A DNA stretch of 64,000 nt from Nemophila menziesii (lineage: Eukaryota; Streptophyta; Magnoliopsida; Boraginales; Hydrophyllaceae): contig JARWIR010000035.1 in the NCBI GenBank assembly GCA_029959085.1, positions 5,314,501-5,378,500 on the forward strand. Reading direction: 5' to 3'. Below, piece after piece: positions 1-8,805 of this stretch. The position numbers and the translations under genes are program-made. The first letter of the stretch is position 1; every line of letters begins with the position of its first letter. The notes beneath the pieces are model-generated. The model was given only the letters and a program-made list of their open reading frames with translations, was not told the origin of the DNA and did not search any database.

Positions 1-2
1 CA

Positions 3-926
3 AATCCTAAATATGACACTGTTCTCAAGACGTTTGTAGAGGCGTATCAACCTGAAAATATCAACGCCCAGATGCTTGAGATTGCGAAGAGAGGACTTAC
101 ACCGCAACAAGTTTTTACGCAAGTTTTTCCTAGGAAAGAGGCGAGTGTAGAGATCCCGAGAGAGAACCTGAGGGTTTCAAGAAGAAGTGAAAGGGAGCTA
201 CCCACAAAGCTTAAAGATCCGGGAAGTTTCAACCTTCCTATTCAATTACATGGTATGCTCAAGGTGAAAGCGATGTACGATGTGGGTTCTGGTGTGAATC
301 TTATGCCTAAGTCCGTGTTCGAGAGACTTGGACTTCAGAAATTAGAGAAAACTCCAGTGAAGTTGCAGTTTGCTGACAACTCAGTGAAAAGGACATGGGG
401 AACAGTGGAGGACGTCTTAGTCCGTGCAGGTAATATCGCCATCCCTACTGACTTTGTTATTCTTGAGTTTGATGCAGATAAGCAGGTTCCGATCATACTT
501 GGACGGTCTTTCATGGCCACAAGTCAAAGTGTGATCAACTTCCAAGATGGGACTATCACCCTTCATGCAAAGAATGTATCTGAGACCTTCTATGTCTTGG
601 GTAAGAAACCAAGGAAGTTGGATCCCACCGTGCCTATCATCCACAGCCTTTCACATCACAAAGTCCCTCCTCAGAAGATCCACTTAAAACCTGTGGATAC
701 TGAGCTAGACATTGAGTTTGGGGTTGGCCATGAAGTTCTGTGGAAAGCTCACAAACGCGAGAATAGGCTACGAAGTTTCAAAGACTCGTGGATGGGACCA
801 TTCATTGTCACTAAGGTTGTTTCAGCCAAGGTGATAGAAATTCGCCCCAAAACTGGGGTCAAGCGCAGATTAGTTGACGTTCATAGCCTTACTCGTTGTT
901 GGGGAGGCTATATTCACAAATCTTGA
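3..926 (+). CDS. Retrotransposon aspartic protease joined to integrase C-terminal tail (RT missing), 5' partial
   Basis: The frame is open from the left edge, so the ATG at 72 need not be the start; residue numbers here count from it. Residues 43-60 (LPTKLKDPGSFNLPI) and the active-site block YDVGSGVNLMPKSVF (Asp70) match the Athila-type pepsin-like protease, which normally reads DLGAS. ILGRSF near residue 142 is the second conserved protease block (ILGRPF). From about residue 214 the protein becomes the tail of an integrase: FGVGHEVLW, then DSWMGPFIVTKV (GPF at 242-244), then a short basic end and a stop. Reverse transcriptase, RNase H and the integrase core, roughly 1,000 residues in full elements, are absent, yet the frame is intact. 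This looks like an internal-deletion, non-autonomous derivative. A product that could still be expressed is not excluded. Confidence 0.8.
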   Translation, partial: NPKYDTVLKTFVEAYQPENINAQMLEIAKRGLTPQQVFTQVFPRKEASVEIPRENLRVSRRSERELPTKLKDPGSFNLPIQLHGMLKVKAMYDVGSGVNLMPKSVFERLGLQKLEKTPVKLQFADNSVKRTWGTVEDVLVRAGNIAIPTDFVILEFDADKQVPIILGRSFMATSQSVINFQDGTITLHAKNVSETFYVLGKKPRKLDPTVPIIHSLSHHKVPPQKIHLKPVDTELDIEFGVGHEVLWKAHKRENRLRSFKDSWMGPFIVTKVVSAKVIEIRPKTGVKRRLVDVHSLTRCWGGYIHKS

Positions 927-1130
927 CAGAGGTAACAAGTCTAACTTTGAAAGACGTTAAACAAAAGTGCTGTATGGGAGACAACCCGTAGTTTTGTTAT
1001 GTTTTCATGTCTTTTAAGTTTTTAGTTTAAGTTTATTTTAGTTGTTTTTAGTTGATAATGCATATTTGAGAAAGGTATTAGTGTTTTTGGTGTGTAGGAA
1101 TTGGAGAAATCGAGTTAGGGAAGAAGCAAA
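927..1130 (+). other. Non-coding spacer after the pol remnant
   Basis: AT-rich sequence with T-rich runs (TTTTAGTTTAAGTTTATTTTAG) between the pol-remnant stop and the GC-rich block. No coding signal recognised. Confidence 0.5.
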
Positions 1131-1510
1131 ATTCACCGGAAAGGATGCACCATCAGTACGGTATACCGCACCTCAGTCGCGGTGTACCGCACCTACAAAA
1201 ACCCGAGTCACGGTTTGCACCACAGGTCTTGTCCAGAACCGAGAAAATATTGACCCGCAGACTACCCCATGGTCCGCACCATGGTCCGCGAGGTCCAAAC
1301 ACGTGCCACAGGGTGAGGTCCACGGGTATTTTGACGTAGGAGGCGCGGAGCACCCCCGCGGTACACCGCACCATGGTCCGCGAGTCAAAAACGCGTGCCA
1401 CGGGTCCTACCGCGGTTATTATCTAGTGGGGCAAAATTTTGAAGCATCAGATGTTGCGGACTATCCTGCGGTGCTCCCCATGGTCCGCAGGGGTAGTCCG
1501 CAGCGCCGCC
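1131..1510 (+). repeat. GC-rich block with dispersed CATGGTCCGC repeats
   Basis: Base composition jumps to clearly GC-rich within an AT-rich window. The 10-mer CATGGTCCGC occurs at 1268-1277, 1280-1289, 1372-1381 and 1479-1488, and the shorter core ACCGCACC recurs between them near 1160, 1182 and 1365. Several open frames cross this block on both strands, but their peptides are rich in Pro, Arg, His and Gly and follow the DNA repeats, so I do not call a gene. It lies between the pol remnant and the downstream ORF and is best read as a structural or regulatory part of the element. Confidence 0.6.
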
Positions 1511-1540
1511 AGAGAGAGAGAGAAAGCTACGGGATTTGTG

Positions 1541-1547
1541 TATAAAG
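1541..1547 (+). promoter_or_regulatory. Possible TATA box (TATAAAG)
   Basis: TATAAAG follows a purine tract (AGAGAGAGAGAGAAAG, 1511-1526) and lies about 30 bp before the start of a C/A-rich leader. The layout fits a plant RNA polymerase II promoter. It could serve a separate transcript for the ORF at 1952; this is inferred from position only. Confidence 0.35.
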
Positions 1548-1570
1548 GAGGTATTAAGCTTTTAGTTCCG

Positions 1571-1951
1571 AATTTTATAAACCCAAACCCTCTTTCTTCT
1601 CTCCAAAACTCTCCTAACTCCATTGAAGCTAATCAAAACCTTCACCAATCACCAAAACACTACCCAATCATCAAGAAAAACACATCAAATCTTCTCTCCA
1701 CATCATTACAAGAGAGAATCAAGCACCCAATCATCACCAAATCCATTTAAATTGAAGAATCAAAGAGCCAAATTTTCAAAATTCATCCTACAATTCCTTA
1801 AATCCAAGCCAACCCATTACAAATCCACCTCACCCACATAGAGATTCATCACCAATCACCTATCATAGGCCAAATCAAGCTTGTTCATCCATTATTTCAC
1901 AAGTTCAAATTTCAAGGATTGCTAAAGCTTTGAGTTGGGGGTTAATTGAAG
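1571..1951 (+). other. C/A-rich untranslated leader before the 1952 ORF
   Basis: About 380 bp almost free of G in its first half, with many CCAATCA, CAAATC and CACC words and no long open frame that looks like protein. It ends with TTTGAGTTGGGGGT (1929-1942) and then the ATG at 1952. It resembles an unstructured 5' leader. Confidence 0.45.
1929..1942 (+). other. Polypurine-tract-like 14-mer, copy 1 (upstream of the ORF)
   Basis: TTTGAGTTGGGGGT, identical to the tracts that directly precede both LTRs. Its place in front of an ORF could make it a central polypurine tract or a relic of an earlier LTR junction. Confidence 0.45.
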
Positions 1952-3151
1952 ATGACTAATAGAACAACAATTTTATCTAACAAGAGGGAGGTGAAGAGTA
2001 ACAAGGGATTGGATTTAAACAAGAAGAAATCAATTGACAAAGGTTCTAGTTCTAAATCAAAGGGTAAGGAGAAAATTGAGAAGAGTGGAATACCTTTGTT
2101 TGATTGTAATGGTAAAAAGCTTTATTATTATGCAAAGGAGAAAACTCAAACTCAACAAGATCTTATACCTATAGAGAAAGTGGATACTTCAAGGGCCCTG
2201 AAGACTTCTGCAGAGAAACAATTAAAAGAACTACCTTTTGCTTATGAGAAAGTATTCAAGGAAGAAGTTGGAGATGGAGAATACAAGAGATTCTTAGAGC
2301 TTGGTGAGAAATTGGGTTGGTCTACGTTCATGGTAAGACGTTCTGAACTATGTCATGAATTAGTTTTGGAGTTCTATTTAGGCCTCTTTAGCCGAGATAG
2401 TAAAGGTTGTGTTCCGATTAGAGGAAAGTTAGTTCCTTTCAGAGTTGGGGAGATTAGGAACCACTTCAAGTTTAAGAAATTGAAAGGTTTTTGCAAATTT
2501 GAAGAAACGGTTGCTAAACGAAAAATCTTTGATGAGGAATTACTTTTTGAGCATGTTTTAGAGAAAGAGAAAGTGCAATCACATAAGGGAGAATTGAAGG
2601 TACCTTGGCCTTACAAATATCTTCAAGCAGATGTGCGAATTTGGCACAATTTCCTTGTCCCTAATATCTTCGGAAACACACAAACTTTGGATGTGACTAT
2701 GAAGTACGCTCTACTTTTGGACTGTATTTTGAGAGGAGAAGAAGCTGATGTGGCACAGTTGATCTATGAGGAGGCGATGTGATTCTCGGTCTCTCCTAAA
2801 TCAGTTTATAATGTTAAATTTCCTACTATGCTCACGTGTCTTGTGCGAAAAGCGAATGTTACATTGGGTGAAGAAGAGAAACTCGAATTTAAAGCGAGTT
2901 ATATTGATAATGCTTGGATCAAGGATATCTTTCGAAGAGCGGGTTCTACGCAAGTCTCGAAAGAAGAAAAGGAGCAAAATTGGCAAGAGAAGATGGAGGA
3001 GCGTTTAACGAAATTCGAAGCAGCTCAAACTTCCTTAGTCAATGATATGGCACAAAACAACGCTAATCAACTACACATCATGAAACTCCTTGAGCAATTA
3101 ACGAAATGTCCAGCAATTCCAACCTTGGATATCAATGATGCGAGGCAATAG
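1952..3151 (+). pseudogene. Plant transposon protein-like ORF (PF20167 type) broken by one in-frame TGA
   Basis: The first ATG is at 1952. The frame runs to a TGA at 2780-2782 and then stays open in the same frame to 3151, so one stop splits an ORF of about 399 codons. The N-terminus is Lys/Ser-rich and basic (KGSSSKSKGKEK). The middle matches the putative plant transposon protein domain found in Athila-like elements: LVLEFYLGLFSRD, VPIRGKLVPFRVGEI, WPYKYLQADVRIWHNFLVP, then TLDVTMKYALLLDCILRG. After the stop comes a charged segment likely to be coiled coil (KEEKEQNWQEKMEERL) and a Leu-rich end. The molecular function of the family is not established. The single stop suggests recent decay, readthrough or a base error. 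The name is a by-eye match. Confidence 0.7.
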
Positions 3152-3261
3152 CCTCGAGAGTATGTTCTCTTTCTTCCTTACCATTTCTGTAAATATGTCT
3201 GTCTGCTAATTTTAATTTCTGTTTTTCGAGTCTTTTTAAAGTCGTTGGGACACGGCTCATT

Positions 3262-3275
3262 TTTGAGTTGGGGGT
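3262..3275 (+). other. Polypurine-tract-like 14-mer, copy 2
   Basis: TTTGAGTTGGGGGT again, followed by a further G-rich stretch (GTGGGGA) and TTATTGTCTCTC, which faintly resembles the LTR start TGATGTCTCC. It may mark an eroded LTR junction. Confidence 0.4.
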
Positions 3276-4032
3276 GTGGGGATTTATTGTCTCTCATCTC
3301 CATTTTTCTGTTTTTAGGTAGAAATTAAAATTTTTGATACATGGGAATTAGATGTAGAGTGTGTTTAATAGCTTAAAAGCATAAGCTCAGTAGATTGATG
3401 ATAGTAAGTAATATGTTTATGAGCTATGTATTTGTATGCTTTGAGTATTTGCAGGAAAACACACGTTGATAGTAAAGAAAAGATTAGTGAGCAATGCGAT
3501 AGAAAGTATGTTCGATCTCAGGGAACCTTGAGAAGTGTGTAGGCCGTGAGATCCAAGCTAGTTGAAAAACCATTTGATGAAAGTGCTAAAGGTAAGAAAA
3601 TAATTAATTACATAGTGTAGAAAGTGATTAAGGCGGTTCTTTCATATTTTGAAGCCTTTGAAGCCTTTTTATACCTTCTCACCTTGTGATTTTGAAATTA
3701 TATGCTATATCCTTCTCAGCCCCTTCTAGCCTTTCTAAAGCCTTTTATTGAAACACGTTATAAGCCATATCCTTTAGATTATAGGACTTTTCCATATGAC
3801 CCGCACACGAATCACGATGCATAGACAGTTGTTTTAGAGCTTGAGTTTGGGGTGGTGGGTCCACCATTATGGGAATTGTTATTTGGTTGGGAATTTTGAG
3901 CTTATTTATTGTGCTTTGTGCTTTATATTGATGATGATTCACAGATTTTTAATGTAACCCTTTGCCGGGGTAATAGTGAATGAAAAAGAAGTTTCGAGCT
4001 AAAATTTGCCAACAAGGGCATTAAAAGAAAAA

Positions 4033-4055
4033 ATATATATATATATATATATATT
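4033..4055. repeat. (AT)n microsatellite
   Basis: An uninterrupted AT dinucleotide run of about 22 bp. Confidence 0.9.
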
Positions 4056-4722
4056 AGAAATTAGTGTGATATCTCAACATAAAAAAGAGAGTCATAGCTA
4101 TAGGAAAAAATTTATTTGAAAAGAAAAGAAAATATATATATTCGGACCGGCAAAGTGGAATTTTATGTGAACATCTTAAGCTTTAATTGGGTTATTGGGG
4201 ATGCTAAATTGTGCATCAAGGAATTCATTGGGTTGATTGAGAAACGTTTTATGAGAGTAACTCAAACTCTAGGGCGATTCGTTGATGGCTAGTGAGGAGA
4301 GAGCCAAAAGCTCACTCCAAATTATCCAAATATACTATCATACCGTCCATAAGCCTAAATTACAACCTTAAAGAAATTTTGATTCTTTGCTATATAATTG
4401 AGAAGTGATTGAGCCATTAGAGAGTAGTTGAGTGGATCTTGGAATACTAGTGAGGTTTGATGAACAATCTATAGCTCTCTTGGGGAACTGGGTAAAGTCC
4501 CAATCCTTCTTACATTGCGAAACTAATCTGATCTTGAATTAAAGCCGTGTTGACTGTGGATATGAGAAGTGTACAGGTATGTAGTTTATGAATATTATTG
4601 CATGAAATTTTCTGAGTTATGTGCTTTAGGTTTATTCTATATATTCTGCTATGCTTTTTCCCTTGTGTTGAGAATTTTATATAAGTGTGTATTTATAGAC
4701 TTCCCTTTGTTTTTATCTTGAT

Positions 4723-4755
4723 TGTATCGGGACGATACAACTTTGAGTTGGGGGT
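4723..4755 (+). other. Hairpin plus polypurine tract of LTR1
   Basis: TGTATCG-GGA-CGATACA (4723-4739) is a perfect 7 bp inverted repeat with a 3-base loop. The tract TTTGAGTTGGGGGT follows at 4742-4755, ending two bases before the LTR start. In retroelements the polypurine tract primes plus-strand DNA synthesis. Confidence 0.7.
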
Positions 4756-4757
4756 CT

Positions 4758-6272
4758 TGATGTCTCCTCATTTGTGATAGATTTATGTTAGGATGAGACA
4801 TCATTTTTAGTGTTTTAGAAGTCAAAATGTCGATTTTCTTGAGTTTTAGTGCACTTTCCTATTTTGAGTCTTGAGTTGTAGAATTATTATTTTTAGAGCA
4901 TATTGTGTTTAATTGTTTATTTTAGTGTGAAGCTTTAAAGATAATTATGGAGCTTAATTAGAGTCCAAGTCAAAGACAACAACTTATGGAAAGAGATTTG
5001 CATGGTAATTGGAGATAAGTAAATAAAAGCTAAAAAGATGGAAAAGGAAAAACTGCCTAAATCTGGGATTCTGCATACACGTCCAAAGATGTGGGTTTTA
5101 CCTAAGAAATAGGCCTAATTTGGAGATTTCCTTCATTAGTGTCAAGATAATTCTGTTGCGATTCTTTTGGTATATTATGGAGCTCAAACCGACCAATAAC
5201 GAAGAAGATATGCTCAAAACGGTGCAGCAGTGTCTATCTTTATTTCCATACGAATTTGAGTTGGGCTAGAAGTCTAATAACTTACCTCTCCCTCAAGAAA
5301 ACGAATTAGGTCTTCTAAACACCTATAAATACTCCCTTATATCACTTGTAAATCATCTTTGCTTAGAGAAAACCTTAATATTATTCCTTAGTTTATCGTA
5401 GAGAGCAAGATGATGTCTTTTGTAATTTCTTTTAGTTAATTTCCATTAGGTATGAACTAAACCTCCCATAGCCTGGGTTTTGCATATGTATAAACTATGA
5501 ATTCTAATTCTTCTATCTAAGTTTCTTTGGGAATTATATGTTTTAATCTGATATTAGCTACTTACTTTATATTTGTTTATGTGTTTTGATTTAAACTCTT
5601 TCCTAGAACTGATCACTTTAGGATTGTTTTAATAGTAGTTAGATGGTCTCCTTGACAGGGTGTTTAACTATTGAACCACCACATAATGTCTAGTGTCGAT
5701 AGTAGTTCTAACAAAACATGCTTCTAACTAGATAGTCATTAGGGTTTGTTTTAACCACCATATCACCAGGATTGCAGTATTTGTTTAGGGCCTTAGTGGC
5801 GTTTGATAACCCTATCTTAAATCACTTCCTGGTTGTGCCGTAGCCCCCTTAGTCGCTCTCAAGGTCTAAGATATGGAAATTTAGAATCCTGACTAAGTAT
5901 ACCAAGAGCTAATATTCTCCCTTATGAACTAGATTTATAGATAGAATTAGAAGGATTAGTGCATACTAGCAAAACCTAAGCTATATTTCTCATATCATAT
6001 TTCTTAATCTTTATTGTCTTTATTTTTCTAGTTTTAGTTTATTAATCTCGAAATCTATTTGCTTTTATTTTTTAGTCTTCTAGTTATTTACTTATACTCG
6101 ATATTCCTACTCACGCGATTAACACACTTAAGTCCTTGAGAACGAACTCAACTTACTAACTAAAACTTGCATACGTCCTTTAATACTTGCAGTATTGTGC
6201 CTGTCTAGGGTGAGAGTGCGTAATTTCTTGCCTTATTTTAATCTTTTTTTTATCATACCCTAGGCAACACCA
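4758..6272 (+). mobile_element. LTR1 (TG...CA, 1515 bp)
   Basis: Begins TGATGTCTCCTCATTTG directly after the polypurine tract and ends ...TAGGCAACACCA. It aligns along its length with LTR2, including the shared blocks ATTTTTAGAGCATATTG, TTAATAGTAGTTAGATGG and GTGTTTAACTATTGAA. The divergence, with many substitutions and indels, is far more than expected of an LTR pair made in one recent insertion. A TATA box is at 5324. No coding content seen. Confidence 0.8.
5324..5331 (+). promoter_or_regulatory. LTR1 TATA box
   Basis: TATAAATA in CACCTATAAATACTCCC. The same octamer lies at the matching place in LTR2, so it is the likely core promoter of the element, separating U3 from R. Confidence 0.65.
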
Positions 6273-6513
6273 GAAGTTAATCTGGACTTGAATTTATGGA
6301 TTGTTGATTATGTGTATATTAAACAGACGTGTGCATTATTTCTTGAGCATTACTACATGAGACTTTTTATATATTTTGCTCTAGGATCATTCATTGTGTT
6401 CTGTTCTTATTCTCCTCCTACTTCTTCTTCTCTGTTTAATTATTTGATTACCCTACTGTTGTTTATTTTTATTTTTATTGTATCGGGACGATACAACTTT
6501 GAGTTGGGGGTCT
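6273..6513 (+). other. 241 bp internal remnant between two LTRs
   Basis: All that remains between LTR1 and LTR2. It starts GAAGTTAATCTGGACTTG and does not show a clear initiator-Met-type primer binding site (TGGTATCAGAGC). It ends with the same hairpin and polypurine tract found before LTR1. An 81-codon open frame at 6288-6533 runs through the remnant into LTR2; it is hydrophobic, low-complexity and unrecognised, so no gene is called. Confidence 0.6.
6479..6511 (+). other. Hairpin plus polypurine tract of LTR2
   Basis: TGTATCG-GGA-CGATACA (6479-6495) followed by TTTGAGTTGGGGGT (6498-6511), identical to the copy at 4723-4755 although the adjacent LTRs have diverged. Confidence 0.7.
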
Positions 6514-7886
6514 TGATATCTCCCCATTTGTGATAATTTAATATTAGTTGGAGACATCATTTTAGGTGTATTTATTAGAGTATAGGTCGATTTTCTCATG
6601 ATTTAGTACACTTTCCTATTTCGTGCCTTGATTTAATTATTTATTATTTTTAGAGTATATTGAGATTAATTGTTTGATAATTGTGAAGCTTTAATGATAT
6701 ATGGTAATTGATTAGATGCCAAGTTAAATCTAAGAGATAAGGGAAAGTGGATAACCCTAGAAATTGGAGATAATGGAAAGAATTATAATAAAGGAAAAGA
6801 TAAATTTGCCAAATGAATCTGAATTCCAGCAGCTACGAACATAAAAGTGATCATAACTCAAGATTGACTAGGAATTTAAAAGAATGGTCTAGGGGTTGGT
6901 CTAGGAGTCCAATACCTATCTTCCACTCCAAGAAAACTTTTTAGGGTTTCCTATACCCTATAAATACACACTCTTATCAGAAGAAACCTATCCTTGGCAA
7001 ACCTTAAGCCAGGAAGAAGCTTACAACACAAGAAGAGAAGTCTGGAAGGAGTTGAACACCAAATTATGTCGTCACCCTTCAAATATCTAATTATTTTCTT
7101 TTCTTTCTTCAGCATATATGTATGAACCCTATTTCTTTCTATTTGATTTGGGATACTACCGTATTTAATTTGGATTCATGTTTATTCTCTCTTTATGTGT
7201 TTTGATTTATTGTCTGTCTTCCTTGCGGTTGCAAAGGTATAGGATTACCTTAATAGTAGTTAGATGGTCGCCCGGAAGGGGTGTTTAACTATTGAAACCT
7301 TACATAACATCTAGAATAAGGAATAGGTCCTGACAACTCCAGCCTGACTAGATAGTCGTTAGGGTTTATCTTAATCACCATATCACCAATTGAAGGAATT
7401 GTTTGCTTAGGGCCTTTGTAGCGCTTGATAACCCTATTTGAAACTGCCTCGTGGTTGTGTCGTAGCCCCCTTAGTCGCTCTCAAGGTATAAGGTACGGGA
7501 ATTTAGAATCCTCATTATTGAAATAATACATGATTCACCCTTACATGTCAAAATAAACAAGACTAGCGGAGATTACTTGCCAATTTCTCGAGCTAAACTA
7601 TCATACTATTTGTTCTTTTCTTTTATTCAATTTTCTGTCTTTAATTTATTAGTTTAATTTTCTTTTTATAAAATCCAAATAAAAACTCTCTAGTCTTTAT
7701 TCTCTTGCGTATTAATCTGATCTAGCTTTGTTATCTGCACTTGATAAATTGCATAAGTTCTCTCGAACTTTTGTAGTCTCTGAGTAACAAACCTTATTTA
7801 TCAGTAAAATTTGCATACGTGCTCAGCCTAGGGTGTTTATTTGCACTTATTTTATTTATTATTTTATCACACCTTAGGCGACACCA
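6514..7886 (+). mobile_element. LTR2 (TG...CA, 1373 bp), right terminus of the element
   Basis: Begins TGATATCTCCCCATTTG and ends ...TAGGCGACACCA. It is collinear with LTR1 and shorter by about 140 bp. The next base starts array sequence GATTCTAATGAATC, which fixes the insertion boundary. TATA box at 6959. Confidence 0.8.
6959..6966 (+). promoter_or_regulatory. LTR2 TATA box
   Basis: TATAAATA in ACCCTATAAATACACACTC, at the position matching the LTR1 box. Confidence 0.65.
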
Positions 7887-8805
7887 GATTCTAATGAATC
7901 TTGTTTATTATGAATTTTCCACGCCTAATTCGTAAATAGAGCCATATTAATTTTCTAAAAGAATTGGCAGTTAATTTCACCAAAAGATTTCGAATTAATA
8001 ATCTTCTATTATGTAACCTAGTGCAACCTTTTCTTATGATGAGCATACCACCAGAAATTTGTGTAAAGACATGCTAAATTTTTATGTAAATTCTTTAAAG
8101 ATTAAAAACACACATTAAATAATTTTGGATGGATTGAAGCACACCTTCGATACACACTTATTTTCTCATTTGGATAACATAGTTGAAATCAAACTAGATA
8201 TCATAAAAAGAATACAATGTTTGATCATCCACTAATCACTAAGTATAATAAATTTAGTAGTACTAGACAAATTAATATACTTACTGTATATAACAATCAA
8301 AGTTTGGAATGATGTGTTGTAATGACGTTAAGGGTAAAAAATTTCATATATGTAATATATGGATATTTTAGACCCATAAAATTTTAAGGGATTCTGTGAA
8401 AAGAAAAACTCTTTTCCCTTAATGAAAATTTTGTTTTCGAAACCCTTATATAAAAATTTTGTTTTGTCAAATGTTGGTATTAATTAAAAAATAATAATAT
8501 TGAATGAATATAATTTATTTGGCACAAGAATAGTTCATTTGTGACTAGCCGCTTTCAAGTCCATCCACAATCTTCTAGTAAAATCTCACAAACCCCTAGA
8601 TTGTGTTTCGAAGATAAAGGTTCACATAACCAAAACTAGTTCACACCTATAAAATTATATTAACAACCATTTTTATTCGTCTCGTTCTGTACTATATCAT
8701 ATACTTCATTTTCTTCTCCTACCTTCTAAAAACACAATGTTTGAACCTATTTCATCATATTAGGAATGTTCGACATCCAAAACATTCAACACTTTTTGCC
8801 TTATA

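Larger units (their letters stand above)
3152..4757 (+). other. Non-coding 3' internal region of the retroelement
   Basis: About 1.6 kb without a supportable gene between the ORF and LTR1. It contains a polypurine-like tract at 3262-3275, an AT microsatellite at 4033-4055 and a hairpin plus polypurine tract at 4723-4755. A 65-codon minus-strand frame at 3745-3942 has no recognisable motif and is not called. Long non-coding stretches before the 3' LTR are usual in Athila-type elements. Confidence 0.55.
1..7886 (+). mobile_element. Right part of an Athila-like Ty3/Gypsy LTR-retrotransposon complex
   Basis: The region reads in order: protease to integrase-tail ORF, GC-rich block, C/A-rich leader, plant-transposon-protein ORF, non-coding 3' internal region, polypurine tract, LTR1, a 241 bp internal remnant, a second polypurine tract, LTR2. 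The order resembles Athila-type elements, which carry an extra ORF downstream of pol. The left end lies outside the window. The right end is set by the LTR2 terminus ...ACACCA and by the abrupt start at 7887 of GATTCTAATGAATC, which recurs at the same place in the array units (for example 36236 and 49229). The element therefore inserted into a unit of the array. Lineage is inferred from protein motifs only. Confidence 0.75.

Noticed and set aside
1042..1545. Long overlapping open frames on both strands through the GC-rich block
   Set aside because: The peptides mirror the CATGGTCCGC and ACCGCACC DNA repeats, with frames open on both strands because GC-rich sequence has few stops. No protein motif recognised.
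3745..3942. 65-codon minus-strand frame in the retroelement 3' region
   Set aside because: No recognisable motif, low-complexity composition, and it lies in a region that is non-coding in this element type.
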